The notes under the pieces are model-generated. The model was not told the origin of the DNA. It did no database searches and saw nothing but the letters and a program-made list of their open reading frames with translations. A program made the translations under genes and the position numbers. A DNA stretch of 64,000 nt from assembly GCF_009712475.1 (NCBI RefSeq), contig NZ_VCJO01000014.1, positions 49,823 through 113,822 on the forward strand. The letters run 5' to 3'. Of this stretch, positions 50,197 through 57,886 are shown piece after piece. The DNA is from Micromonospora sp. CP22. GTDB taxonomy: Bacteria > Actinomycetota > Actinomycetes > Mycobacteriales > Micromonosporaceae. Each line of letters opens with the position of its first letter. Within the stretch, counting starts at the first letter, position 1.

Positions 50197-50278
50197 GATC
50201 CGCAGGGGCGTCTAGCTGGACAGATAGATACCCCTGCGGACTGCTAAGCACCCGGGATCACGGTTCGGGTTCAACTTC
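50197..50278. repeat. Stem-loop direct repeat, copy 1
   Basis: About 82 bases are shared with 52221-52301: the stem CCGCAGGGG / CCCCTGCGG (50200-50239), CTAGCTGGACAGATAGATA in the loop, then GGACTGCTAAGC, GGGATCAC and ending CAACTTCT. Copy 1 runs directly into the third tRNA-derived att core. Confidence 0.85.
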
Positions 50279-50316
50279 TAATCCCAAGGCCGCAGGTTCG
50301 AATCCTGCCGGGCGCG
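50275..50316 (+). other. Attachment site copy 3 (tRNA-Arg 3' remnant)
   Basis: Identical over 42 bases to the tRNA-Arg 3' part (17802-17843) and attR (29939-29980). No tRNA 5' half precedes it. It marks the right end of a second interval of about 20.3 kb next to the AICE. Confidence 0.92.
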
Positions 50317-50667
50317 CCGCGTTAGATGGAGCTGACCTGCGGTTTCTCCCGACTCGCGCGACCTTATCGAATGATGTTCTTCGATTAAGGCTTACCTTAG
50401 GTGAGCCCGAGTGTGCAGCTTCGGCACGAAGAGACACCAAACGAGTGGTGGCTTCAAACCGCTCTGAACGCCAACTCGGGCAGGGCCTGCCGGTAGGTGT
50501 CGGCAGCGAACGCGCCAACGCCCCCCGTGCATCGCGTACACGACTGTCGGCTAGCGAGAACCATGGGAGCGACCCACTGACTCGCCGCCGTGGCTGGTCT
50601 GGCACAAGGCCAGCCACATGCAGGCGACAGGTGTCGACTTGAACCGCCCCGGGTTCTGTGGAGAACC
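50317..50667. repeat. Non-coding flank homologous to 29986-30160, interrupted by IS3
   Basis: No gene is visible. The sequence parallels the flank of attR (ctgacctgcggtttctc, ccttaggtgagcccga, gtgcag, later gaaccgccccggg). It is longer here because about 100 bases were deleted from the other copy or inserted here. The IS3 element begins at its right end. Confidence 0.65.
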
Positions 50668-51924
50668 TGATGTTCCCCGGGTTCGGTGGAGTCGGGTTGG
50701 TTGACTCGTCAGGCTCGTCGCTCGTTGAGGAGAGACGTGCCGAGGAGATATCCACCCAAGTTTCGTCGCAAGGTCCTCGATCTGCTCAAGGCCGGCCGGT
50801 CTGTCGCGGAGTTGGTCCGGGACTTGGAGATCAGCGATCAGACGATCTACAACTGGCGCCGCCAGGAGCTGATCGACACCGGCCAGATGCCGGGTGTCAC
50901 CTCTGCCGACCAGGTTGAGCTGGTCGCGGCTCGACGGCGTATCGCCGAGTTGGAGACTGAGTTGGCGGTGCATCGCCGCGCGGCTGAACTGCTCAAGGAG
51001 GTGGTGCCCCCAAAAGACCGGTACGCGGTCATCCACCGGATGGCCGCTGAGGGACTCCCCGTTGAGATCTGCTGCCGCGTGCTCGTGGTCTCGGCGTCGG
51101 GATACTACGCCTGGCGCAACCGACCACCATCGCAGCGGGCGCTGCGTCACGCGTGGTTGACCGAACAGATTCGCGCGGTGCATGCGGCATCCCGCGGCAC
51201 GTACGGTTCCCGCCGGGTGCACGCCGAACTGCGGATGGGCCGCGGACTCGTGGTGGGCTATCACGCGGTGGAGATGCTGATGCGCCGTGCCGGCATCCAC
51301 GGCCTGCCCGGCAGTCGCCGTCCCCGGCCGAAGCACCAGACGCCGACTGCCAGTGATCTGGTCAACCGCGACTTCGCCAGATCGTCGCCGAACCAGTTGT
51401 GGGTCACCGACATCACCGAGCACCCGACCCGCGAGGGCAAGGTGTACTGCGCGGTCGTGCTGGACACCTTCTCCCGCAAAGTCGTCGGCTGGTCCATCGA
51501 CGCCACGCAGACAACCACGCTGGTGACCAACGCCCTGAGCATGGCCATCAGCAACCGCCAACCGTCCGGCACCGTGATCCACTCCGACCACGGAGTGCAG
51601 TTCACCTCATGGGCCTTCACCCGCCGAGTCCAGGAAGCCGGCCTGGCACCCTCAATGGGATCCATCGGCGACTGCCACGACAACGGCATGATCGAGTCGT
51701 TCTGGGGCCGCATGCAAACCGAACTACTCAACCGCCGGAAGTGGCGCACCCGCATCGAACTGGCCAACGCGATCTTCGAGTACCTGGAGATCTTCCACAA
51801 CCGACAACGCCGCCACAGCTCACTGGGCATGCTCACCCCGATCGAGTATGAGAAGCTCCACCCGATCGCCCTATCCGCAGCCTGACGCCAACCAACACGG
51901 CTCCGAGAGACCCGAGGAACATCA
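50668..51924 (+). mobile_element. IS3-family insertion sequence, apparently intact
   Basis: The 1257-bp element has imperfect inverted ends: left TGATGTTCCCCGGGT, right (reverse complement) TGATGTTCCTCGGGT, then a shared GGAG and GTTGGTTG. It starts TG and ends CA, and is flanked by a 3-base direct repeat ACC on both sides, as expected for IS3 insertions. One transposase gene fills it. Confidence 0.85.
50737..51885 (+). CDS. IS3-family transposase encoded in one frame (OrfAB)
   Basis: A 382-residue transposase. The N-terminal HTH and leucine-zipper part (FRRKVLDLLKAGRSVAELVR, DQTIYNWRRQELID, RRRIAELETELAVHRRAAEL) is normally OrfA. The DDE integrase core is LWVTDITEHP (first Asp), VIHSDHGVQFTS (second Asp) and NGMIESFWGRMQTELLNRR (Glu), with RQRRHSSLGMLTPIEYE at the end. 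OrfA and OrfB are joined without a -1 frameshift. GTG 50737 follows GAGGAG. The gene looks functional. Confidence 0.93.
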   Translation: MPRRYPPKFRRKVLDLLKAGRSVAELVRDLEISDQTIYNWRRQELIDTGQMPGVTSADQVELVAARRRIAELETELAVHRRAAELLKEVVPPKDRYAVIHRMAAEGLPVEICCRVLVVSASGYYAWRNRPPSQRALRHAWLTEQIRAVHAASRGTYGSRRVHAELRMGRGLVVGYHAVEMLMRRAGIHGLPGSRRPRPKHQTPTASDLVNRDFARSSPNQLWVTDITEHPTREGKVYCAVVLDTFSRKVVGWSIDATQTTTLVTNALSMAISNRQPSGTVIHSDHGVQFTSWAFTRRVQEAGLAPSMGSIGDCHDNGMIESFWGRMQTELLNRRKWRTRIELANAIFEYLEIFHNRQRRHSSLGMLTPIEYEKLHPIALSAA

Positions 51925-51940
51925 ACCCGGGGCTCCCCGA

Positions 51941-52038
51941 GTTGCGATCCCTGTAGGGGCGATAAGGACCGGCCACTGCTCGCGGAGTGGGGCACGCTGC
52001 TCTAACACGTTGCGATCCCTGGTGGGGGCGATGAGGTC
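51941..52038. CRISPR. Possible second CRISPR remnant (two repeats)
   Basis: GTTGCGATCCCT then GGGGCGATRAGG occurs twice: 51941-51969 and 52009-52038, 29-30 bases each, separated by 39 bases of unique sequence. The repeat form (GTTGCGATCC...GGGGCGATGAGG) and spacing resemble non-I-E CRISPR units. With only two copies and no cas genes this stays tentative; it lies just outside the IS3 right end. Confidence 0.45.
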
Positions 52039-52432
52039 ACGCCGGCGGAGCGTCGCCGCTGCCTGGCGTGGGCAACTTATAAGGCAGAGTTGGCAGAAGC
52101 CGAGCCGGCTCGGCACCCTCTTCGCCCCTACCAAGTTACGGCTTTGCACTAAAGCCACCAGTGATCCCGGCGTGAGCCCGGACGGCCTAGCATCCGGCGC
52201 TATCGAGCACTATCGACTGAGATCCGCAGGGGTAACTAGCTGGACAGATAGATACCCCTACGGACTGCTAAGCTCCGGGATCACAAGCGGATTGAACTTC
52301 TGCCAGCGAGATCGGGAAACATCACCGCAGGAGTGGGCGGCATCTTCGCTGCGCTGATCCGCAGCGCGGAGAAGATGCCGCCCACTGTTCACCGGTGCCT
52401 TGGCGGGTGATCCGGACAGCCGATCTGGGCCG
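52039..52432. other. Non-coding gap with stem-loop repeat copy 2
   Basis: No gene seen. Positions 52221-52301 repeat 50197-50278 (stem CCGCAGGGG / CCCCTACGG with one mismatch, loop CTAGCTGGACAGATAGATA), but the tRNA core does not follow. An inverted repeat (AAGATGCCGCCCAC near 52370 and GTGGGCGGCATCTTC near 52335) lies downstream of the CBM2 esterase gene and may be its terminator. Confidence 0.6.
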
Positions 52433-53452
52433 TCAGCCCCAGTAGCCCATTGCCTGGCGGCCCAGCGACTGCTGGCCTGCAGAGTTGGCGTGGCAGCCGT
52501 CGGAGACCTCATTTGGCCGCAGCCGGAAGACGCCGACATAGGTCACGTTCTGGCTGGCGTCGGCGGCGGCTTGGCGGGCGAGACTGTCGGTGAGTTCCGG
52601 TCCACCGGAGCCGGCCAGGAAGCACGTCTGACCCTGGTCGTAGAGCGGCTGGCCGGAGATAAGAATGTTCGCGCCGGGCGCCGCGTGCTGGCGGGCGTTG
52701 GCGATGAGTTGCCGCACCTCGTTGTAGGTGGCGCCGTTCTGGGAGAAGATGCAGATCTGAATCCAGACGGTCGTGGGCCGGCCATACTGCGCAGCCTGCC
52801 GGTCGAAGCTCTGCCAGGAGGCAGAGTTGGTGTTGGTCCAGGACTGCACGACCGCACCGCCGGTGCCGTAGGGACCCCACATACGCTGGCCCCCGACAGC
52901 ACGGTAGCCCTGTGCGACGTTCTCGGCCATAGAGCAGCCAATGAAGCCCATCGTGTTCGCACCGCCGGATGGCGGGCGGGTCGCCGTCGGGGTGGGCGTC
53001 GGACCGGTGCCGTCGCCCTCGCACGACCTGATCTGCGGCCGGGCGCCCGAGTTGCCGTTCATCATCGTGGTGAAACCGAACGTGTTGCCGCTGCCGTTGA
53101 AGCGCATCGTCAGCACGGTGTTGTTGTTGCTCAGACTGGCGCTGCCGCTCCAGGTGGTGGTGATCGACTGCGGTGCGTTGACCGCGACAACCACGGTCCA
53201 GTTGCTGGCGCCGCTGACCGTCACCGAGGTGTTGTACCGGTCTCCCCAGACCGTGCCGGGCGTCATCGTTGCAGTGCAGGGTGCCGCCTGGGCGGGTGAT
53301 GCGCCCAGCGGCGTGACCGCGTTAGTCAATGTCATCGCCGCCACGCCAGTTACGGCGGCGACGAGCAGCGCCACGACGGCCGGGAGGAATCGAGATCGCC
53401 GCAGCTGCCCTGACGTCGAGTGTGGGTGCACCCCTGTCGGTTCGCCGATCAT
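52433..53452 (-). CDS. Secreted SGNH-type esterase with N-terminal CBM2
   Basis: A 339-residue exported protein. The signal peptide (residues about 20-56) ends near GASPAQAAP. The CBM2-like domain (about 57-140) includes VWGDRYNTSVTVSGASNWTV, SITTTWSGSASLSNNNTVL and GNSGARPQIRSC. A short TPTPTATRP linker follows, then a catalytic SGNH-like domain starting MGFIGCSMAENVAQGY, where Ser is the likely nucleophile. GRPTTVWIQIC, NILISGQPLYDQGQ and DGCHANSAGQQSLGR (Asp/His block) complete it. Probably deacetylates or de-esterifies plant polysaccharide outside the cell. Confidence 0.8.
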   Translation of the reverse strand: MIGEPTGVHPHSTSGQLRRSRFLPAVVALLVAAVTGVAAMTLTNAVTPLGASPAQAAPCTATMTPGTVWGDRYNTSVTVSGASNWTVVVAVNAPQSITTTWSGSASLSNNNTVLTMRFNGSGNTFGFTTMMNGNSGARPQIRSCEGDGTGPTPTPTATRPPSGGANTMGFIGCSMAENVAQGYRAVGGQRMWGPYGTGGAVVQSWTNTNSASWQSFDRQAAQYGRPTTVWIQICIFSQNGATYNEVRQLIANARQHAAPGANILISGQPLYDQGQTCFLAGSGGPELTDSLARQAAADASQNVTYVGVFRLRPNEVSDGCHANSAGQQSLGRQAMGYWG

Positions 53453-53890
53453 ATCTGTGCCTTCCTTTGAGGACCTGAGCGGTGTGGTGGTCGCGCATAG
53501 GCGTGTGGTGGTGGCTTGTCGAGGTCAGTACCGGGAGATCGCCCGGCCTGCTGGTGCTAGCCGGCGGTGCAGGCCAACAAGCAGCCGTCCTCCTCCCGCG
53601 CTCCGCAGAGATTGACCGACAACCAGCGTTTGTTCACCATGCGAACAGGAGTTCCCATTGCGTTCATGGCTCGATTGTGACCATACTCATTCGTCGACGT
53701 CAATTTATTCCGGAAGGAGGTGGGGCTCCGCTCCGCCAGAACCGGCGGCAGCCAGCACCACACCCAGGTAGCCGCCCCAGCACGGTGGTCATGTGTGCGC
53801 ACGCATCCCGGCCGCGAGTACAGAAGCGGCATCGACCGCCGGTGCGTCCCGAAGCCGGAAAGCCACACGACAGAGAACGGAGGTACCTCA
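53453..53890. other. Divergent control region between two secreted esterases
   Basis: No convincing gene. An A/T-richer stretch near 53690-53710 (CATACTCATTCGTCGACGTC) may hold promoters. AAGGAAGG before 53452 and CGGAGG before 53891 are good ribosome-binding sites. I searched for a CebR-type TGGGAGCGCTCCCA operator and did not find one. Confidence 0.5.
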
Positions 53891-55201
53891 ATGCGAGAAG
53901 GTAAGGGCCGCCGCCAGCGGTGGGCTGCGGCTGTTGTCGCGATGACGCTCGCCTACGCCGTCAGTGCGGTGGCCGGCGCGCAGATGGTGCCGGCGGCGGC
54001 GGACGTCATCATCGCCGCAGCAAGTGCCGGCTGCGGCCGGACGCCGACCTTGACTAACGGAAACCACTCGTTGCAGGTAGGCGAGACGCAACGTAGCTAC
54101 ATCCTGCGGCTGCCCGCCAACTACAACAACACCAAACCCCACCGCCTGATCTTCGGCATCCACTGGCTGGGCGGAAGCGCCAGCGACGTCGCCAACGGCA
54201 ACATGATCCAGCCCTTCTACGGACTCCAGGCGCTGGCCAACAACAGCACAATCTTCGTCGCCCCGCAGGGCCTCACCAGCGGAGGGCTCACCGGCTGGCC
54301 CAACACTGGCGGCCAGGACGTGACCTTCATCGACAACATCATCCGAACGGTCGAGGCAGATCTCTGCATTGACACGTCGCAGCGATTCTCGCTGGGGTTC
54401 AGCTATGGCGGCGGCATGAGCTACGCACTCGCATGCGCCCGGCCAGACATGTTCCGGGCGGTCGCCGTCTATAACGGCGGCTTGATCAGCGAGTGCAACG
54501 GAGGCACTCAACCCATCGCGTACATGCAGGTGCATGGCGTCAGTGACACCGTGCTCCCGATCTCCGGCGCACGCACAATGCGCAACAGATTTGTCGCGAG
54601 CAACGGTTGCACCGCCGCGAACCCGCCCGAGACGACGGCAGGCAGCGGGACCCATACGAGCTTCACCTATTCCGGGTGCGTGGCCGGGCGTCCGGTTGCC
54701 TGGCACACGTTCGACGGCGGACACACGCCCACCCCGACGGACCGCGACGGCTCGCAGTGGCTGCCCGCCGAGACCTGGCGCTTCTTCACCCAGTTCGGTT
54801 CGGCGCCGCCGACCGGCAGCCCATCGCCCACCAGCCCGCCGACGGGTACGCCATCCCCGTCGCCCAGCACTCCCCCCGGCTCGGCAGCCTGCCAGGTCGG
54901 GTACTCCATCAACGCTTGGAATACCGGCCTGACCACCGCCATCACCATCACCAACACCGGTGGCGCCCCAATCAACGGCTGGTCACTGGCGTTCACCCTG
55001 CCGGGCGGACAGACCATCACGTCGGGCTGGAACGCGACCTTCTCGCCGGCCAGCGGTGCGGTGACGGCCCGCAACGTCAGCTACAACGGCACCATTGCGG
55101 CCGGAACCTCGGTAAGCCTCGGTTTCCAAGCCACGCACACCGGCGACACCGGAAGACCGACGCAGTTCACGCTCAACGGAGCGACCTGCAGCATCGCCTG
55201 A
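53891..55201 (+). CDS. Secreted feruloyl-esterase/PHB-depolymerase-type esterase with C-terminal CBM2
   Basis: A 436-residue exported enzyme. The signal peptide (about 1-40) is followed by a CE1/LpqC-type alpha/beta hydrolase: RSYILRLPANYNNTKPHRLI, FGIHWLGGSASDV (oxyanion region), FSLGFSYGGGMSYALACARP (GFSYG nucleophile elbow), VHGVSDTVLP (Asp) and WHTFDGGHTPTP (His). A Pro/Ser/Thr linker leads to CBM2 (ACQVGYSINAWNTGLTTAIT ... GATCSIA). It probably releases ferulate or acetyl groups from xylan while bound to cellulose. Divergent from another CBM2 esterase. Confidence 0.88.
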   Translation: MREGKGRRQRWAAAVVAMTLAYAVSAVAGAQMVPAAADVIIAAASAGCGRTPTLTNGNHSLQVGETQRSYILRLPANYNNTKPHRLIFGIHWLGGSASDVANGNMIQPFYGLQALANNSTIFVAPQGLTSGGLTGWPNTGGQDVTFIDNIIRTVEADLCIDTSQRFSLGFSYGGGMSYALACARPDMFRAVAVYNGGLISECNGGTQPIAYMQVHGVSDTVLPISGARTMRNRFVASNGCTAANPPETTAGSGTHTSFTYSGCVAGRPVAWHTFDGGHTPTPTDRDGSQWLPAETWRFFTQFGSAPPTGSPSPTSPPTGTPSPSPSTPPGSAACQVGYSINAWNTGLTTAITITNTGGAPINGWSLAFTLPGGQTITSGWNATFSPASGAVTARNVSYNGTIAAGTSVSLGFQATHTGDTGRPTQFTLNGATCSIA

Positions 55202-55220
55202 CACGACAGAGACAAGTTCA

Positions 55221-55239
55221 CGGGCACCCCTCCTGCCCG
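55221..55239 (+). terminator. Hairpin after the feruloyl-esterase gene
   Basis: CGGGCA pairs with TGCCCG around a seven-base loop, 20 bases after the stop. A modest GC hairpin without a T-run. Confidence 0.4.
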
Positions 55240-55872
55240 GGGCCCCACCCCGTCGACTGGCTGACGCGGTTGGCAACGGATCTGTGGCCTCGGCCGGGAG
55301 TCGCTGGTACGCGCGTCGGACGTGGCGTGACTGACTGGGCGGCAGCCCGAGCGCCGGCCCACCTCCGGGTGGGCCAGCACCCACGCACGTGCCGGTCGGC
55401 TGCAGCCACATGCCCGGCGGGATCGGTCGCCGCAAGCGCTTGGCACCGGTGCCAGGACGTCCGTGCCGTTCACTCAACACGCCGAGACAGGCCCTCAGGC
55501 GGCCCGCACCCGGTGAAGATGTCGGCGATGCTGGCCGTGGCGAGGCTGGATTGCGTACGGTCAGATTCCGCCGGGGAGATGATCATGGCGCGGCTGGCGC
55601 CGCTGACCGTCATCCGGGCCGCCCCATTGGTCCGGGTGCCATGGTCGAGGATGACCCGCATCTACGACTCGTAGAACAGCCCGTCGGAGAGGACTAGCGG
55701 GTTAGCTTCTGCGACCAGTAGCTCCCCGTCCAGCAGCCACCGAGAGCAGTAGCGTCTCCCCCGGACCGAGGTGCGGGCGCAGGTTGGTGCCCAGGGCAGA
55801 GCCTTCGAACTGCCTCTGAGCGGGTTACCTGTGCTGACCATGGCCTCAGCAACCTAAGACCACCCACTGACT
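55240..55872. other. Gap without a recognised gene
   Basis: About 630 bases. A minus-strand frame at 55470-55661 (TRTNGAARMTVSGASRAMII) has some protein-like character but no family I recognise, and both its ends look broken. It may be a gene remnant. Nothing else is supported. Confidence 0.4.
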
Positions 55873-56679
55873 CTACTCCCCGCTCGGCTGCCGAGGCAGC
55901 AGTCGGAGGTCAGCCTCGATGCGGGAGGCGGCTGCCAACAGCGGTGGGACGAGATCGCGCCGGATCGAGCTCACGGTATTGCGGCCAGCGTGTACCGGTA
56001 TGTTGATCGCCGCGATGACGTCACCACTGTGGTTACGGATCGGTGCCGCGACGGATCGCAGTCCTTCCTCCAACTCTTGGTCAACGATGGCGTAGCCCTG
56101 GCTCCGGATCCGGTTCAGCTCTTGGTGGAGCATCGTTGCCGAGGCGATCGTATGAGAGGTCGGCCTGTCATAGGGTGCGCGTTGAAGATGCAGCGCGATC
56201 TCTTGCTCGGGAAGGTGGGCGAGCAGAACCCGCCCCACGGACGTCAGGTAGGCCGGAAACCGGGTGCCCACGCTGATCGACACGGTCATGATCCGCGTCG
56301 TTGGGACGCGGGCAATGTACACGATGTCATCGCCATCCAACACGCATACAGAGGACGATTCACGCACTTCTTTGACGAGCCATTCGAGGTGCGGCTGGGA
56401 TAGGTCGGACAAGCCAACGTTGGACATATATGCGTAGCCCAGGTCCAGAATTCGAGGAGTGAGCCGGAATCGCCTACCGTCGGTTTGAACGTATCCTAGG
56501 GCTACGAAAGTAAGCAGGAAGCGGCGCGCGGAAGCCCGGGTCATACCGGCGGCGTGAGCGACCTCACTGAGTGTCAACTCGGGATTCGCGGCATCGAAGA
56601 CCCGAATGACTGCCAGTCCACGTTCCAGGGATTGCACGTAGTAAGGCGCGCGGGCGGAGTTGATCAACTGTTCCTCCAT
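55873..56679 (-). CDS. IclR-family transcriptional regulator (PcaR/PobR type), copy 1
   Basis: A 268-residue regulator. The winged HTH lies at about residues 12-75 (SLERGLAVIRVFDAANPELT, LSEVAHAAGMTRASARRFLL) and the IclR effector domain at about 90-255 (SSVCVLDGDDIVYIARVP, VGTRFPAYLTSVGRVLLAHL, QGYAIVDQELEEGLRSVAAP, AAINIPVHAGRNTV). It is strikingly similar to the second IclR at 59140-59964 over its full length. No target gene is adjacent on its strand; it may regulate itself or the downstream SsuABC/MFS genes. Aromatic-acid ligands are typical for this branch. Confidence 0.9.
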   Translation of the reverse strand: MEEQLINSARAPYYVQSLERGLAVIRVFDAANPELTLSEVAHAAGMTRASARRFLLTFVALGYVQTDGRRFRLTPRILDLGYAYMSNVGLSDLSQPHLEWLVKEVRESSSVCVLDGDDIVYIARVPTTRIMTVSISVGTRFPAYLTSVGRVLLAHLPEQEIALHLQRAPYDRPTSHTIASATMLHQELNRIRSQGYAIVDQELEEGLRSVAAPIRNHSGDVIAAINIPVHAGRNTVSSIRRDLVPPLLAAASRIEADLRLLPRQPSGE

Positions 56680-57270
56680 ACTGGCCTTCTGACTTGAGTT
56701 AGCGTAGCTTCCCTCTCAGCCTGTCCACTTAAGGAACGTCCAACGTGGGCGCTATGTAGCTTTTCGCGACAAAAGTCCCACTTTTCAGCTCCGACACGAC
56801 TTGATCTTCTGGCCGGCGTGTTGCGACCGGCTCTACGCATTGCTGGCCGCGGTCGTCGGGTCGGTGGAAACGCCTGCGGTGCGCACACAACCCACCCACA
56901 AGGCAGGACTCACTTGCCTCGCTCGCCGCAGCGTCGATCGAGGCGTACGGCCTGCGCAGTCAACCTACCGACCACAGCACTGGTCAGCAGTGAGGGCACA
57001 GGGGACCGGTTCTGCGCGCAGAGTTTCGGCTCGCCGAGTTTCCCTCGACGCCCCGCGGATTGCCGTAAGGGCGGCCACTTTCGGTCACGCCGGAATGGGC
57101 CGATTGTCAGGGCTTAGTACTTCAGCCGCACTTGCGTGAACTTCGGTTTCGGCAGGTCATCGGCATGGTTGATATCCGAGTCCTGTCGGTCGCATAGCTG
57201 CGGATGTCGTTGCTACGTACGAGACGGATAGGTTGCGGGGCCGCGCCGTCTGTCTGTTGTGGTCGTTCGG
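56680..57270. other. Gap without a recognised gene
   Basis: About 590 bases upstream of IclR copy 1. Open frames here have no recognisable products. It probably contains the IclR promoter and debris from the transposon insertions to the right. Confidence 0.4.
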
Positions 57271-57274
57271 CAGG

Positions 57275-57590
57275 CGGGCAGGATTGGATGATCTGTTGGC
57301 GCGTTTCGCGCACCGTTTCGGGCGGACGGAACCGCGTCGGCAGGCGTTGACAGACATGGTCGGGTTGCTGCCGCCGCTGGCGAGCAAGAACGGCTGGACC
57401 TTGGCCGAGGCGGCCGGAGATTCACGCCGAACCGGATGCGGCGGCTGCTCAACAGGTCCGCGTGGAAGTCGGATCTGTTCGTGATGACCTGCTCGCCTAC
57501 GTGGCGGAACATCTCGGCCACGACGACGGAGTGCTGATCGTCGACGAGACCGGCCTTCTGAAGAAGGGGATCAAGTCGGCCCGGGGTGGT
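57275..57590 (+). pseudogene. IS701-family transposase fragment (frameshifted)
   Basis: LARFAHRFGRTEPRRQALTD and KNGWTLAEAAGD in one frame, RMRRLLNRSAWKSD in the next, then VRDDLLAYVAEHLGHDDGVL and IVDETGLLKKG in a third. These follow the N-terminal third of IS701-type transposases, up to the first DDE Asp (VDETG). At least two frameshifts are present, and the rest is replaced by the group II intron remnant. Confidence 0.8.
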
Positions 57591-57591
57591 G

Positions 57592-57830
57592 AGGTGGGCG
57601 TTGATGAGGTGGTTGCCGGGGTCGGTCCTTCTGCAACGTCCTCCTCCCGAACCGGACGGGCCCGTTTCCGAGCGTCCGGCTTCCGGTGATCACTGGGTGA
57701 GTGCGGCCCAGTTCCCAGAGTAGATCTTGTGGTGGCAGTCGGCGCAGACGACGAGCGTCTTGCGCCGCCGCTTGACCATGATCTTCGTCCAGGTTGGGGA
57801 CCCTCCCGGGCGCAGGCTGTTGCCGACTGC
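57592..57830 (-). mobile_element. 3' remnant of a group II intron (maturase tail, domains V and VI)
   Basis: On the minus strand the frame ends PTWTKIMVKRRRKTLVVCAD, CHHKIYSGNWAALTQ stop (57690), the HNH-type C-terminal tail of a group II intron reverse transcriptase/maturase. Seven bases later a 34-base element (57682-57649) starts AAGCCGGACG, has a GAAA tetraloop, and ends CCGTCCGGTTC. This matches the size and layout of catalytic domain V. A domain VI-like stem follows to about 57592, where IS701 sequence begins. The 5' intron and most of the ORF are gone. Confidence 0.7.
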
Positions 57831-57886
57831 GGCCGGGTCCAGGAGTCCGACGGGGGCCCGCCGACAACCGCTGGTGCTCGTTCGCG

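Noticed and set aside
17802..50316. Treating 17802-50316 as a single 32-kb integrated element
   Set aside because: The AICE is complete between copies 1 and 2, and the stretch between copies 2 and 3 has no transfer or integration genes of its own except a fragment, so two separate intervals fit better.
55470..55661. Minus-strand frame MRVILDHGTRTNGAARMTVS as a gene
   Set aside because: Some protein-like character, but no recognised family and no ribosome-binding site; left as part of an unassigned gap.
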